Virus record (IMG/VR): IMGVR_UViG_3300025085_000002
Span: 108,977 to 172,976 of that record
DNA: 64,000 bases
From: a virus
Reading direction: 5' to 3' (one strand)
This document shows positions 16,874 through 26,636 of the stretch, piece after piece. The first letter of the stretch is position 1; the number at the start of each line of letters is the position of its first letter. Position numbers and translations under genes: made by a program. The notes beneath the pieces were generated by a model. It was not told the DNA's origin. It did not search any database and worked only from the letters and a program-made list of their open reading frames with translations.

Positions 16874-19800
16874 ATGTCATTGGATAGATTTAAAAATAAA
16901 GAAGAAGTTGTTGGGTTCGTTCCAACCTATGGAAACACATTTAACGATGGTGTCGATGGTACTCTTAGACCATTAACTGTAAATGATGTTGATGGTACAC
17001 TTGCGCCCGGAGTTTTATCAAAACTCAGACCCAACATGGAACGTCATGTATATTCTGGTGAAAACTTATTAAAGTCAACATACAAACTACCAATACCATA
17101 TTCTGAAAATGGTAACACGTATCCACTAATAACATTACAGCCTGAGAAAGATATCCGTGATGATGGATACTTACAAGGAGTTTATAGTATAGTTTACAAC
17201 TTCATGCATAAATTAAATGATGGTGTAAAAGTTAAAGCTATTGGTGGTGATAGGACTGAAGTATTACTTACTGTAAAAGACCCATACCAAATTTCGGAAG
17301 CGTCTATCATTAATGGGAACGTGGGTTCAAGTATTAACAAGCCAGTTATCACTTCTAATGGAAATCCGGTGGTTGCCAATGCATTGTCAGCGAAATCACT
17401 CATGACCGCGTTTCAGTTACCATCCGGACCTATTAATATCAACCCCAATCCACTTCCTCGTGATTTTGAAACACTAAAAGACTTATACTTCCAGCGAGCA
17501 AACACTGATTCTACCTTTACACAAAATAGACCTGACTTTGTATTGAACTTAGGTGATAACAATATAATTGATATTGCAAGTGTGTATTTTGACCAAACAC
17601 GTGTAGGGTTAGAGTTGACTGAGAAATCATATCCAAATCGTGGTGGTAGATATAACCACGATGGTGGTGGTTTGATTTCAACCACGTATGTACCATTCGA
17701 TAGACTATCAGAAAAGTTAGGTGTATTTACTGAATTTTTAGAAATATACACACCAGCTATCGGTGAACCAACCAAGGTGACTGATGAAAACGGAAATACA
17801 TTCAATGCTGCTGGGCGCATGACAGGTCGATGGAGAAGATTTTCACTATACTATGATGACAATAACCAACTTCAATGGAATGGGGCTAGAACATTTGACA
17901 TCAATCAAGGTGACTCTAATTTACCAGCAGTAACCCAAGCCCGAAGTGTAAGGGTTATTGAAACTGGCAAAAAAACTAATACTGATTTAAGTAAACTATA
18001 CTTAACATACAAAAAATATAATACTGATTTTGCATTTGATGTGAAGGATATTGTTGTTAAGTTAGCATCACCATTACCCGATAATATAGTTGTTAATAAT
18101 TTAGTAGAATTAGATGCACGTATTAAAGAAAGTTGGGTAGAGAAGTTAGTTATATTTCCAAGTATAGCTAATGTAAGTAGACCTAACTTTTCACAACCCA
18201 ACTTTGAGTTAGATATGTCTGATGTTAAAAGTGCGGGTGGTACAGAATGGCAGAATTGGAACTCGTTGTTAGACGTAAACGCAACAACGTCACAACAATT
18301 AATAAATAAATATTTTAGTGGGTCGTTGGGTTCTATTGACTTAAACATAGACTATTCTGATTTTAAAAATTATGTACATTTTTCATCCGCAACTGAACGT
18401 GTAGATAATTTCTTATACAAATTACAGCAAATCGAAGCTTACGATTCACGAATAAACACATTACTTAACGTTAGTGGTTCTGAAGCTATAACCAATATAT
18501 CTCAATCAATGGTCCGAAGAGATACGTTGATTGGTGGTTTCGATGGATTTGAAAACCACTTGTATTATTCTGAACAACAAAGTAACTATACCCACTGGTC
18601 GTCATCAATATATACTATTAAACCATACCCTAAACAATCAACATTTCCTCATGTGTTAAAACCAACTACATCTGTTGAAGGTACAACTTGGTATCAAAAC
18701 ACATACGCTAGCGCATCGTTGTTTGATGAATTTAATGATGCTTCTCTTAGAAATTCGATACCAATTTACCTAAAAGCAGACCCTCGTAATACAGAGTATA
18801 TCACATTCGTAGATATGATTGGCCAACACTTTGATATTCAGTGGACATATATCAACGCATTAACGAGTATAAATGAACGAGAAGAACACTTCAATGATGG
18901 TATGCCTGATGAGGTACTAAAGTCGGTAGCAGACTCTCTTGGGTGGAAATTGTCAACAGGATATTCAGACGTATCTCTTTGGAAATATGCATTGGGTGTT
19001 AATGCGGATGGAACTAAATCACAAACCGGTACGTTGGAATCTAAGCCACGTGAGCAAATAACACATGAGATTTGGAGACGTATTGTAAATACAATTCCCA
19101 TGTTGTACAAGACGAAGGGGACTGCTCGTTCAATTAAAGCACTACTATCCACATACGGAATCCCACAGGCATTCTTGAAGATTCGTGAGTGGGGTGGTCC
19201 TACGATATCCACTCGTAAAAGTGTTTATGAGCAAGAACGATTTGTAAACAAACTACAAGCGTCACCATCTAAATATATTTCAAATCCATGGGATGATATA
19301 CAGTCTGATAGACCAAACTCAATTGAGGTTATTGGTAAAATGCCTAAAGGTAATTATCATATCTTACGATTGAGTGATACATCTGATAATGTAGATTTAT
19401 TTTGGGACTACTTAAATGAAACCGCAAGGCTTAGGTTACGTGTAAATAGTACTGATATCATATCATCATCATATGTTCCTTATAAAGAACGTAGAGAAGT
19501 TGCGATATCTTTGAATTCAAGTTCAATTGACATCAACGCTGCGTGGGTTGATGATTGGGGTGAACTACTCGCAAACCCAACAGCAACATTAAGTGGTGGT
19601 AACTCAACATTCAATAGTGTATGGACCTCAACGGGAACAGTTCAAGTACCTGGTCCTACAACGGATACAAATGTAAACTCATATGAGACCGCAAGTATTC
19701 AAGAGATTAGATATTTCAGAGATACTATCTCAAATGAAATCATAACCGAACACGCTAAGAATAGAGAAGCATATTTTAGTGATGACAACACAACTGATTT

Positions 19801-21214
19801 AGATATTGATACTTCATTCGATAAGTTGATGTATCGAATATTTCCAGATAGTGGATTCAAAACCAATAGTGGTTCTATAAGCTCCATACACCCAAATCAA
19901 AGATTTACATCATCTGATACTGGATTAGTGTTGTCAGCATCATTAGTAAATATGAAGCCATCTGATTTAGTTGGTGAAGTTGATACTCAGTATGTTACCA
20001 TACCATCAATGGGTGCATTAAATCTGATGAACAACAAAATTAGAATTGAATCATCTTCATTAAAAGGTCCATTGAGTATAGATAAATCAAATGAGGTATC
20101 TCAGTTCGATTATGCTCCAGTTGATTCTAATTTATTAGGTACTTACTTCTCAACAACCGACACTGTAAACTCGGACATATATAATTCTGAGGGATATTTC
20201 GAAGCTGATGATTGGGTGGGTGATACTGATAAGAGATATAATGAGGATTACCCATTACTAAAGTATAGAGCTAAGAATTATTTCCAAAAATACACTACGG
20301 GTACTTCATTGGATTTGATTATGGATATGTTATCTCGTTATGATATGTCTGTATTCGACCAAATAAAACAACTAATTCCAGCACGTGTGGATTGGCATAA
20401 GGGTATATTGATAGAACCTCATGTGTTTGAACGTAATAAGTTTCAGAGAGAACGTGGTGTGTCTATATCTAGCCATTATTATGAAGGTACTATATCAGTA
20501 GGTGATGGTATAATTACAGCAAGTAGAAACGATTATGGTTTAAGTAGTGGGTCATCTCGTCCAGATGGGGTTGTGAGTCTATATGATTACGAACCATCTA
20601 CTTATAAATTTGACATTGCTACTTTGAGTGGGGATACCTACGTAACACGATATAATGGTTATTGGGAGTACTCCCCAACCGGTTCCACTATTTTAGAGGC
20701 TCGACCTTCTAAAATATATTTAGAACCAAAATACTTCTTCGCTACTAATGAAGATGCTGTGACAATGACACCGAATTCAACTTCGTTTCATTATACGGAT
20801 GTACAAGACACTAGACTACCACTTTCATTTCAAAACCTATTTTATAATGGTTGTAAGGTAAGTAGTGATTCGTTAACCACGGATTCACAAGACACACCCG
20901 ATGGTGGGCCGGTAGTTGAAATAACAAAAGTAGACCCGAACGTTATAGTATTCTCTGGTCAAACTGGAGATGTGTTAGCTAACGAACAAAAAACAAAACC
21001 AAAATTAGTTAGTATCATGCCGGCTGACGCATTGATTTCGGTTAAAAAAGAAAACGATAAACTAAAACGACAATTACCATCCGCTGACCTTGAAAGGCAA
21101 TCGTTAAAACCACTACCATTTGTAGTGAAATTGCCAAAACCTAAGTTTAGATTTAAAGAAAATACAGAAAATAAATTACTAAAAGGTATACTAAAAAGGT
21201 TTAATCGGAGATGA
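16874..21214 (+). CDS. Large baseplate/tail structural protein (1446 aa)
   Basis: The second-largest wedge-region gene. It begins with LDRFKNKEEVVGFVPTYGNTF and has a P2 gpI-like region near residues 670-780 (NDGMPDEVLKSVADSLGWKL, then ITHEIWRRIVNTIPMLYKTKGTARSI and LSTYGIP), the pattern by which tail protein I joins the baseplate periphery. Large proteins of this type sit downstream of gp6 in marine T4-like phages and are probably the functional counterpart of T4 gp7 or gp8, though I cannot choose. The C-terminal 80 residues are lysine- and proline-rich. Confidence 0.7.
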   Translation: MSLDRFKNKEEVVGFVPTYGNTFNDGVDGTLRPLTVNDVDGTLAPGVLSKLRPNMERHVYSGENLLKSTYKLPIPYSENGNTYPLITLQPEKDIRDDGYLQGVYSIVYNFMHKLNDGVKVKAIGGDRTEVLLTVKDPYQISEASIINGNVGSSINKPVITSNGNPVVANALSAKSLMTAFQLPSGPININPNPLPRDFETLKDLYFQRANTDSTFTQNRPDFVLNLGDNNIIDIASVYFDQTRVGLELTEKSYPNRGGRYNHDGGGLISTTYVPFDRLSEKLGVFTEFLEIYTPAIGEPTKVTDENGNTFNAAGRMTGRWRRFSLYYDDNNQLQWNGARTFDINQGDSNLPAVTQARSVRVIETGKKTNTDLSKLYLTYKKYNTDFAFDVKDIVVKLASPLPDNIVVNNLVELDARIKESWVEKLVIFPSIANVSRPNFSQPNFELDMSDVKSAGGTEWQNWNSLLDVNATTSQQLINKYFSGSLGSIDLNIDYSDFKNYVHFSSATERVDNFLYKLQQIEAYDSRINTLLNVSGSEAITNISQSMVRRDTLIGGFDGFENHLYYSEQQSNYTHWSSSIYTIKPYPKQSTFPHVLKPTTSVEGTTWYQNTYASASLFDEFNDASLRNSIPIYLKADPRNTEYITFVDMIGQHFDIQWTYINALTSINEREEHFNDGMPDEVLKSVADSLGWKLSTGYSDVSLWKYALGVNADGTKSQTGTLESKPREQITHEIWRRIVNTIPMLYKTKGTARSIKALLSTYGIPQAFLKIREWGGPTISTRKSVYEQERFVNKLQASPSKYISNPWDDIQSDRPNSIEVIGKMPKGNYHILRLSDTSDNVDLFWDYLNETARLRLRVNSTDIISSSYVPYKERREVAISLNSSSIDINAAWVDDWGELLANPTATLSGGNSTFNSVWTSTGTVQVPGPTTDTNVNSYETASIQEIRYFRDTISNEIITEHAKNREAYFSDDNTTDLDIDTSFDKLMYRIFPDSGFKTNSGSISSIHPNQRFTSSDTGLVLSASLVNMKPSDLVGEVDTQYVTIPSMGALNLMNNKIRIESSSLKGPLSIDKSNEVSQFDYAPVDSNLLGTYFSTTDTVNSDIYNSEGYFEADDWVGDTDKRYNEDYPLLKYRAKNYFQKYTTGTSLDLIMDMLSRYDMSVFDQIKQLIPARVDWHKGILIEPHVFERNKFQRERGVSISSHYYEGTISVGDGIITASRNDYGLSSGSSRPDGVVSLYDYEPSTYKFDIATLSGDTYVTRYNGYWEYSPTGSTILEARPSKIYLEPKYFFATNEDAVTMTPNSTSFHYTDVQDTRLPLSFQNLFYNGCKVSSDSLTTDSQDTPDGGPVVEITKVDPNVIVFSGQTGDVLANEQKTKPKLVSIMPADALISVKKENDKLKRQLPSADLERQSLKPLPFVVKLPKPKFRFKENTENKLLKGILKRFNRR

Positions 21215-21239
21215 TATGGTTAAATAAAATAAAAAACCA

Positions 21240-21247
21240 TATTTATA
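21240..21247 (+). promoter_or_regulatory. Putative late promoter box TATTTATA
   Basis: CATATTTATATAC lies in the gap after the 1446-aa gene, 22 bases before the ATG at 21270. An SD (AGGAAAGAG) follows it. Confidence 0.5.
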
Positions 21248-21269
21248 TACAAATAATAGGAAAGAGAAC

Positions 21270-21947
21270 ATGGGATTTTTAGACAATTCATCAGTAACAG
21301 TAGACGCTATTCTGACCAAAAAGGGTAGAGAGTTATTAGCAGAGGGACGTGACAAGTTCCAAATCACCCAATTCGCATTAGCGGATGATGAGGTTGATTA
21401 CGAACTATGGAATCCAGCACACTCGTTGGGTTCTGACTACTATGGTATCATCATTGAGAATATGCCTGTAATAGAGGCAATCACTGATGAAAACTATGCA
21501 ATGAAATACAAATTACTTTCATTACCAAAAACGACCACAAGGTTACCATTTATATCAGTGTCACCATCAACTATCACTTTAGATGAAGGTGTAAACAATA
21601 CTATCATGTCGGTGGTAACTAAAAATGGTGGTAACGAAAACTTAGGTTATACAGCAATTCTACTTAACAAAGATGCTGGTAGTATTAGTGGTAATGCTGG
21701 TGTTCCTGGAAACATAACTCCAATCATAAATGTTGGTACATACAATACCAATCAATCACAAACTGTTGTGGGTAAAAATCAATTTACATTCCAATCGGCG
21801 GCTAATCTACCAAACGATACCGCAATTTCAACTCGTGTAGTTATCATAGGTAATGAAACTGGTGGTAGAACTGAGATTGACATAACTGTTAATCCGGTGA
21901 CTGACGCACAAACAGCAGTAGTGGTTGTAAATAATAATTTAGCTTAA
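21270..21947 (+). CDS. Tail structural protein, 225 aa
   Basis: The first 90 residues (MGFLDNSSVTVDAILTKKGR, then LADDEVDYELWNP) resemble a domain I have seen at the start of tail-tip proteins of marine myoviruses. The rest is a beta-rich Ig-like segment (ISVSPSTITLDEGVNNT). It starts a four-gene set of tail proteins with its own promoter box and SD. Role in the tail or short fibre is inferred from context. Confidence 0.65.
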   Translation: MGFLDNSSVTVDAILTKKGRELLAEGRDKFQITQFALADDEVDYELWNPAHSLGSDYYGIIIENMPVIEAITDENYAMKYKLLSLPKTTTRLPFISVSPSTITLDEGVNNTIMSVVTKNGGNENLGYTAILLNKDAGSISGNAGVPGNITPIINVGTYNTNQSQTVVGKNQFTFQSAANLPNDTAISTRVVIIGNETGGRTEIDITVNPVTDAQTAVVVVNNNLA

Positions 21948-21963
21948 AAAATAGGATAATAAA

Positions 21964-23202
21964 ATGGCAGTACAATCGATAGGTAATACAGGTGGTGGAG
22001 GTGGTGGCAACCGCGGAAACCAAGGACCATCTGCTGGCCCAAGCGGTACATCAGGTGGTAATAGGGGTGGTTCTCAAAGACCTTCTATTAGTAGGGGAAA
22101 TCTTCCTGGTCTTGCTCAAGCAGAAACTCTTGCTCAAATTCAAGCAATAGATACAGTAGAAAACCAAACTCCGGTAATCCCTGCAGGTGCATATGATTAT
22201 GGTAGTGGTAAAGTATATACTGCTTTTACTGTCGAAGACATTGTAGAGGGAAATACACAAAGAATCACACGTGGTTTATGGAGTGGTAAGGTCGGTGAAC
22301 TAATAACATTCGCTACCTCATCGTTTCAATCGGATACTCAAAAACAATACTACCATGAGATATATAATGGAGACCCAACGGATTCAACGAAAGAATCTCA
22401 GTTCTCAGTTGCATATGGGCACTACGCTGGTAGTGGTTCATCTAATGATGGTTCTAATGAAGATTCACCATCAAACGCAATGTACTCACAATTTCAACAA
22501 GTATTGTTACCATCTAACCAAACACGATTTACATTTAACGATGTAACTCAAGATGACGTTTACATCCTAACAATTAATAGAGCCAGAATTAAAGATAAAT
22601 TAGATCCTGGAAATTGGGAACTTGTATTATCGGGTTCTAATGGTGAGACCCTTAGACTTATTGATAATAGTGGTGACACTAATCAATTAGGAAACTCAAA
22701 CAAAAATAAATACAACATCGTATCGGGTTCTTTAACTGATGGTGTACTTACCGAGGATGAGGTCTTTGGAGAAGTATATCCTCAATTTGGTGTAATTGTA
22801 TTATCAGCCGCAGCATTAGACGCTTCAGCATCATTTGGTACTATCAGAACAACTAACACTGATGCACAAAACCATAATAAATTGTTTACAGCAATTAGTG
22901 GAGCTGCATTTGAGAATCCAGCAAACGGATTCCAAGCTAGAAGTGAAGAAGAAGTTAAATCAACATTCTTCTTTGTTAGAGCTAAAAATGGTGAATATAA
23001 TTACTCAAACAACCCATCGTATGTTACGGGTTCAGTTGGTAAGTTAAGACAACAAACATTTGTAGGTGACCCTAAGTCATACATTACTTCAGTTGGGTTG
23101 TATAACAATGACAATGAACTTTTAGCAATTGCAAAGTTATCTAAACCTTTATTGAAATCATTCTCTAATGAAATTCTGATTAAGGTTAAGCTAGACTTTT
23201 AA
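21964..23202 (+). CDS. Tail protein with glycine-rich N terminus
   Basis: A 412-residue virion protein. Residues 1-45 are glycine/asparagine-rich and flexible (GGGGGGNRGNQGPSAGPSG). The C terminus, FFFVRAKNGEYNYSNNPSYV to ITSVGLYNNDNELLAIAKLSKP, is repeated in similar form at the end of the gene at 23781, so the two proteins share a C-terminal domain, perhaps an attachment module. Preceded by AGGAT. Confidence 0.65.
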   Translation: MAVQSIGNTGGGGGGNRGNQGPSAGPSGTSGGNRGGSQRPSISRGNLPGLAQAETLAQIQAIDTVENQTPVIPAGAYDYGSGKVYTAFTVEDIVEGNTQRITRGLWSGKVGELITFATSSFQSDTQKQYYHEIYNGDPTDSTKESQFSVAYGHYAGSGSSNDGSNEDSPSNAMYSQFQQVLLPSNQTRFTFNDVTQDDVYILTINRARIKDKLDPGNWELVLSGSNGETLRLIDNSGDTNQLGNSNKNKYNIVSGSLTDGVLTEDEVFGEVYPQFGVIVLSAAALDASASFGTIRTTNTDAQNHNKLFTAISGAAFENPANGFQARSEEEVKSTFFFVRAKNGEYNYSNNPSYVTGSVGKLRQQTFVGDPKSYITSVGLYNNDNELLAIAKLSKPLLKSFSNEILIKVKLDF

Positions 23203-23214
23203 CGATGGTCACTC

Positions 23215-23781
23215 ATGGGAATAGCATTAAAAAAAATATTCAATGGTGGTATTCAGAGAAGACCATTTAAAGCTCATAAAAGATATGAAGTTACGAATGT
23301 AAACCACTCATCATCTTTTGAGATTTCTGTACTTAGGGGTATTTCGGATAATGGTACATTAACCGAAGTATCAACGTCAGTGTCGGGTGAAATTGGTGTA
23401 GATACATTTTTGACATCATCTCATGGTGTAACTGATGAATTAAATTCTATACCACAATATATTGTATGGAATTCAATAAACTCCACATTCTTTAAAAGAA
23501 GAACTGATATTAAACTATACGATACAGCTTCAATAGTATCGATTCCACAAAATAAATTTGGTGATGGTATAAAGCCGGGTTCTATTTCTATTATTGACAA
23601 CTCAAATTACCCAGCATCGGCTATACGACTTTATGACCAAAAAGTTGATGATGAATATGGATTACTAATCGCAAGTGAACAAACTGGATCGTCATATATT
23701 AAGTCAACCGATACTTTAGTTTATTTGGATTTTGAATCAGACACAAGTGATAAATCTAACTTTGTAAATAGAATTGTGTAA
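23215..23781 (+). CDS. Tail-region hypothetical protein, 188 aa
   Basis: Unrecognised beta-rich protein beginning MGIALKKIFNGGIQRRPFKA. It has no clear SD and its TAA overlaps the next ATG by one base, so it is coupled to the following LamG-domain protein. Likely a small tail component that works with its neighbours. Confidence 0.6.
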   Translation: MGIALKKIFNGGIQRRPFKAHKRYEVTNVNHSSSFEISVLRGISDNGTLTEVSTSVSGEIGVDTFLTSSHGVTDELNSIPQYIVWNSINSTFFKRRTDIKLYDTASIVSIPQNKFGDGIKPGSISIIDNSNYPASAIRLYDQKVDDEYGLLIASEQTGSSYIKSTDTLVYLDFESDTSDKSNFVNRIV

Positions 23782-25244
23782 TGGGTGTATTTAAAATAAA
23801 CATAACAAATGATTCAGCTAATACCAAAGTTACAAGTGGAGCAAGCCCTTTTACATCTGCGATAGTAACCAAAGAGGTATCAAATGGTATCAATGGTACT
23901 ATATTATATCTGACATTTTACGTTCACCCAAATTCAGATTACTACTTTGACAACTTCACCGACTTAACCTATACAATTGGTGGTACTGGTTATACAGCCG
24001 CAAGTAATGGTTCTGTATATAGTTCTGGCAATACATCATTGTCAGTATCTATGGTAAATGGGTCTATACGAGTTGATGGTATTCACCAAATTGAGCCTGG
24101 AGTAACATTAAACCTAACTTTAGGTGGTGGTGCAATATCATTATCATCAGACCCACCATCCGATGGAGATTCTATTGCAGCTGGCAGTGATTCGGCTATC
24201 TCGTCAAATCCGGTATCTGGTATTGGTAACACATATAACTTTGAACAAACACGTAGTATTCAAATCAAACATCAAAGTCATTTTAATATATTAAATAAAA
24301 ATGATGATTGGGCAGTTTCATTTGGAGCAACCATCCCACCATCACAATCAATTGCAGGTAGACGAGAGTTTAGCTTAGTTCAAAAACGAAATACACTATC
24401 CACCATAGGTGATGATGGATTGGAGACCACAAAAGCCGATGGGTCTGGTCAGTACCCATTTGACATATCATTCTACTCAGAAAACCACCCAACAAGTCCT
24501 GGTCATATATTTGTAAAAGCCTCAGATGGTAATATTACAATGAACTTTTCCTCATCCACAGCATACGCTGATGGAACACATCACAAATATGTACTCAATA
24601 AAAAAGACGACCTCATCTACTTATACGTTGATGGTATTGTTGACACATCAGCATCTTATTCGTTTAAGACAAATGTAAACAATGATAGGGATATACTTAT
24701 AGGCAGTCGTGATGTTGAAAATACTGAAGCAAACTTTAGTGGTTCTATATCACAATTTAGAATATCAAAAACCGCATTAACTGATGATAATATAATATCG
24801 CTAGCAGATACTTCTCCAAGTGGGTCTGCTCTACAAAGAAAAGAAGTGGGTTATGTATTTTATAAACAAGGTATGATTATTACGTCAGACCCAAGGTATA
24901 GATATCAGAATATATTTTTAGGAAATAACAATGGTGATTATACAAATCGTGATTATGAATTAAAGTATAGGTCTACTAAAACAATCGAAGAAGTTTCTGT
25001 ATTATGTGAGATAAATAGAAACGAATACAATGTGTCATCAAACCCATCGCTTCGAGTTGGCGGCACCGCTGATGATAACCGATTAATAAATATGGTCACA
25101 GGTTCAGACTTTAGACCATACATTACTCAGCTTGGATTATATAACGACACTGGTGACTTATTAGCAATAGCAAAGTTAGGTTCACCATTGAAAAAGAGAC
25201 AAGACGTTGACGTGACAATCAACGTTAAATTTGATATAGACTAA
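23781..25244 (+). CDS. Tail fibre protein with LamG/concanavalin-like domain
   Basis: A 487-residue protein. Residues about 150-330 form a laminin-G/concanavalin-like sandwich (RSIQIKHQSHFNI, DGTHHKYVLNKKDDLIYLYVDG, SGSISQFRISKTAL), a fold often used to bind sugars. The end (NRNEYNVSSNPSLR, ITQLGLYNDTGDLLAIAKLGSP) matches the C terminus of the protein at 21964. Probably involved in host-surface recognition. Confidence 0.7.
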   Translation: MGVFKINITNDSANTKVTSGASPFTSAIVTKEVSNGINGTILYLTFYVHPNSDYYFDNFTDLTYTIGGTGYTAASNGSVYSSGNTSLSVSMVNGSIRVDGIHQIEPGVTLNLTLGGGAISLSSDPPSDGDSIAAGSDSAISSNPVSGIGNTYNFEQTRSIQIKHQSHFNILNKNDDWAVSFGATIPPSQSIAGRREFSLVQKRNTLSTIGDDGLETTKADGSGQYPFDISFYSENHPTSPGHIFVKASDGNITMNFSSSTAYADGTHHKYVLNKKDDLIYLYVDGIVDTSASYSFKTNVNNDRDILIGSRDVENTEANFSGSISQFRISKTALTDDNIISLADTSPSGSALQRKEVGYVFYKQGMIITSDPRYRYQNIFLGNNNGDYTNRDYELKYRSTKTIEEVSVLCEINRNEYNVSSNPSLRVGGTADDNRLINMVTGSDFRPYITQLGLYNDTGDLLAIAKLGSPLKKRQDVDVTINVKFDID

Positions 25245-25250
25245 AAAGTT

Positions 25251-25682
25251 ATGGCAAAAGGAAATTGGTCCCACATCCAAAAGATGAAGGGTCATAAAAG
25301 TGGTTTGGAGACTCGTATAGATGAGCAACTTAAATTACAAGGTATTGATGGTGAGTACGAGAAGCATGAATTCGGATATACAATTCCAGCAACTAATCAT
25401 ACTTACAAACCAGACTTTAGATTACCTAATGGTATATTCATAGAGTCGAAGGGGTGGTTCTTGCCCGATGATAGGAAGAAACATCTTTTAATCAAAGAGC
25501 AAAATCCTAACGTTGATTTACGATTCGTTTTACAATCTCCCAATGGTAAAATTTACAAAGGTTCAAAGACCACTTACGCACAATGGTGTGAGAAGAATGG
25601 ATTCAAATGGGCCAAGAAAGAAATACCCCAAGAGTGGATTGATGAAAAACCTTCCGCTGATTTCTTTGATTATTCAAAATAA
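25251..25682 (+). CDS. Endonuclease I, T7 gp3-like Holliday junction resolvase
   Basis: A 143-residue PD-(D/E)xK nuclease of the Phage_endo_I family, which cuts four-way junctions and branched DNA. The active site is visible as D55 in TYKPDFRLPNG and E65-x-K67 in IFIESKG. Family motifs DRKKHLLIKEQ and KIYKGSKTTYAQWCEK follow. T4 uses the unrelated gp49 for this job, so a T7-type resolvase in a T4-like genome is notable. It opens the DNA-metabolism island and has no SD. Confidence 0.9.
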   Translation: MAKGNWSHIQKMKGHKSGLETRIDEQLKLQGIDGEYEKHEFGYTIPATNHTYKPDFRLPNGIFIESKGWFLPDDRKKHLLIKEQNPNVDLRFVLQSPNGKIYKGSKTTYAQWCEKNGFKWAKKEIPQEWIDEKPSADFFDYSK

Positions 25683-25695
25683 TTTCGTATATTAG
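25665..25695 (+). promoter_or_regulatory. Probable Bacteroidota-type promoter of the primase gene
   Basis: TTTG at 25665-25668, 19 bases, then TATATTAG at 25688-25695, five bases before the primase ATG at 25701. The transcript would be leaderless or nearly so, as at 1870. It would let the primase and nuclease genes be expressed apart from the surrounding tail genes. Confidence 0.5.
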
Positions 25696-25700
25696 TAGTT

Positions 25701-26636
25701 ATGGAAGAAAGACTACTTGAATTATTAGAGTCCGTACTTGGGTCATCCAAGAAAACGAGTGGGGATAATTATGCATTCTATTCACCATTTGTTGACCATT
25801 ACAAACCAAAGTTAGAGATTAATATACGAATTAATTCTAAAGGAAACAACCCGTGGCATTGTTGGATTTCTGATGAGAAGGGTAGAAGTATCAAGACACT
25901 CTTCAAGAAACTTCGCGTATCCAAGTCAACTTGGGATGAGTACAACTCGATATTCAGTAAGGTAAATCGTTATAGAAGTGAATACGATAATGTAGACGTT
26001 GTAGAGCAAGTAGAGCTTCCCAAAGAATTCCAACCACTTTATAACCCATCAAACTCTTACAAACGGAAACACGCACTAAACTATTTGTTAGGTCGTGGTG
26101 TTAGGCCTGAAGACATTGTAAAGTATAATATTGGGTTTTGTGATGAGGGTGAATATAGAGATAAGATTATAATTCCATCGTATGATGAACGTGGTAAATT
26201 AAACTTCTTTGTTGGTAGGTCATTCTATCAGACTCAATACAAACATAAAAACCCAAAGGTATCTAAGGACATTGTGGGTTTTGAATTACTTATCAATTGG
26301 GATACACCACTGGTGTTATGTGAAGGTGCATTTGATGCATTATCAATACGAAGAAACGCAATACCATTATTTGGTAAAGCTATACAATCTGAATTAGAGA
26401 AGAAAATAATTGGAAATAAAGTAAAAAAGTTGTATATTGTATTAGATTCAGATGCTATAAAGAATGCTCTGCGTCTTACAAAGAAGTTTATGTCGTATGG
26501 AATTGAGACTCACCTTGTAGACTTAGGTGACCAAGACCCATCAGATATGGGCTATGAAAATGTTAATGAATTAATTTATAATACTCCACCAATGGACCTT
26601 AGAAAGTTGGTTGAGTATGAACTATATAGAGTATGA
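25701..26636 (+). CDS. 61: DNA primase, Toprim type (T4 gp61-like)
   Basis: A DnaG-family primase that makes RNA primers for lagging-strand synthesis. The Toprim core is seen as E208 in LVLCEGAFDAL and D249-x-D251 in YIVLDSDA. The preceding ALNYLLGRGVRPEDIVKYNIGF segment is the usual primase N-subdomain. The N-terminal zinc-ribbon position (NPWHCWISDEKG) keeps only one cysteine, so zinc binding seems lost. At 311 residues it is close to T4 gp61. It overlaps the next gene by 4 bases (ATGA). Confidence 0.85.
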   Translation: MEERLLELLESVLGSSKKTSGDNYAFYSPFVDHYKPKLEINIRINSKGNNPWHCWISDEKGRSIKTLFKKLRVSKSTWDEYNSIFSKVNRYRSEYDNVDVVEQVELPKEFQPLYNPSNSYKRKHALNYLLGRGVRPEDIVKYNIGFCDEGEYRDKIIIPSYDERGKLNFFVGRSFYQTQYKHKNPKVSKDIVGFELLINWDTPLVLCEGAFDALSIRRNAIPLFGKAIQSELEKKIIGNKVKKLYIVLDSDAIKNALRLTKKFMSYGIETHLVDLGDQDPSDMGYENVNELIYNTPPMDLRKLVEYELYRV

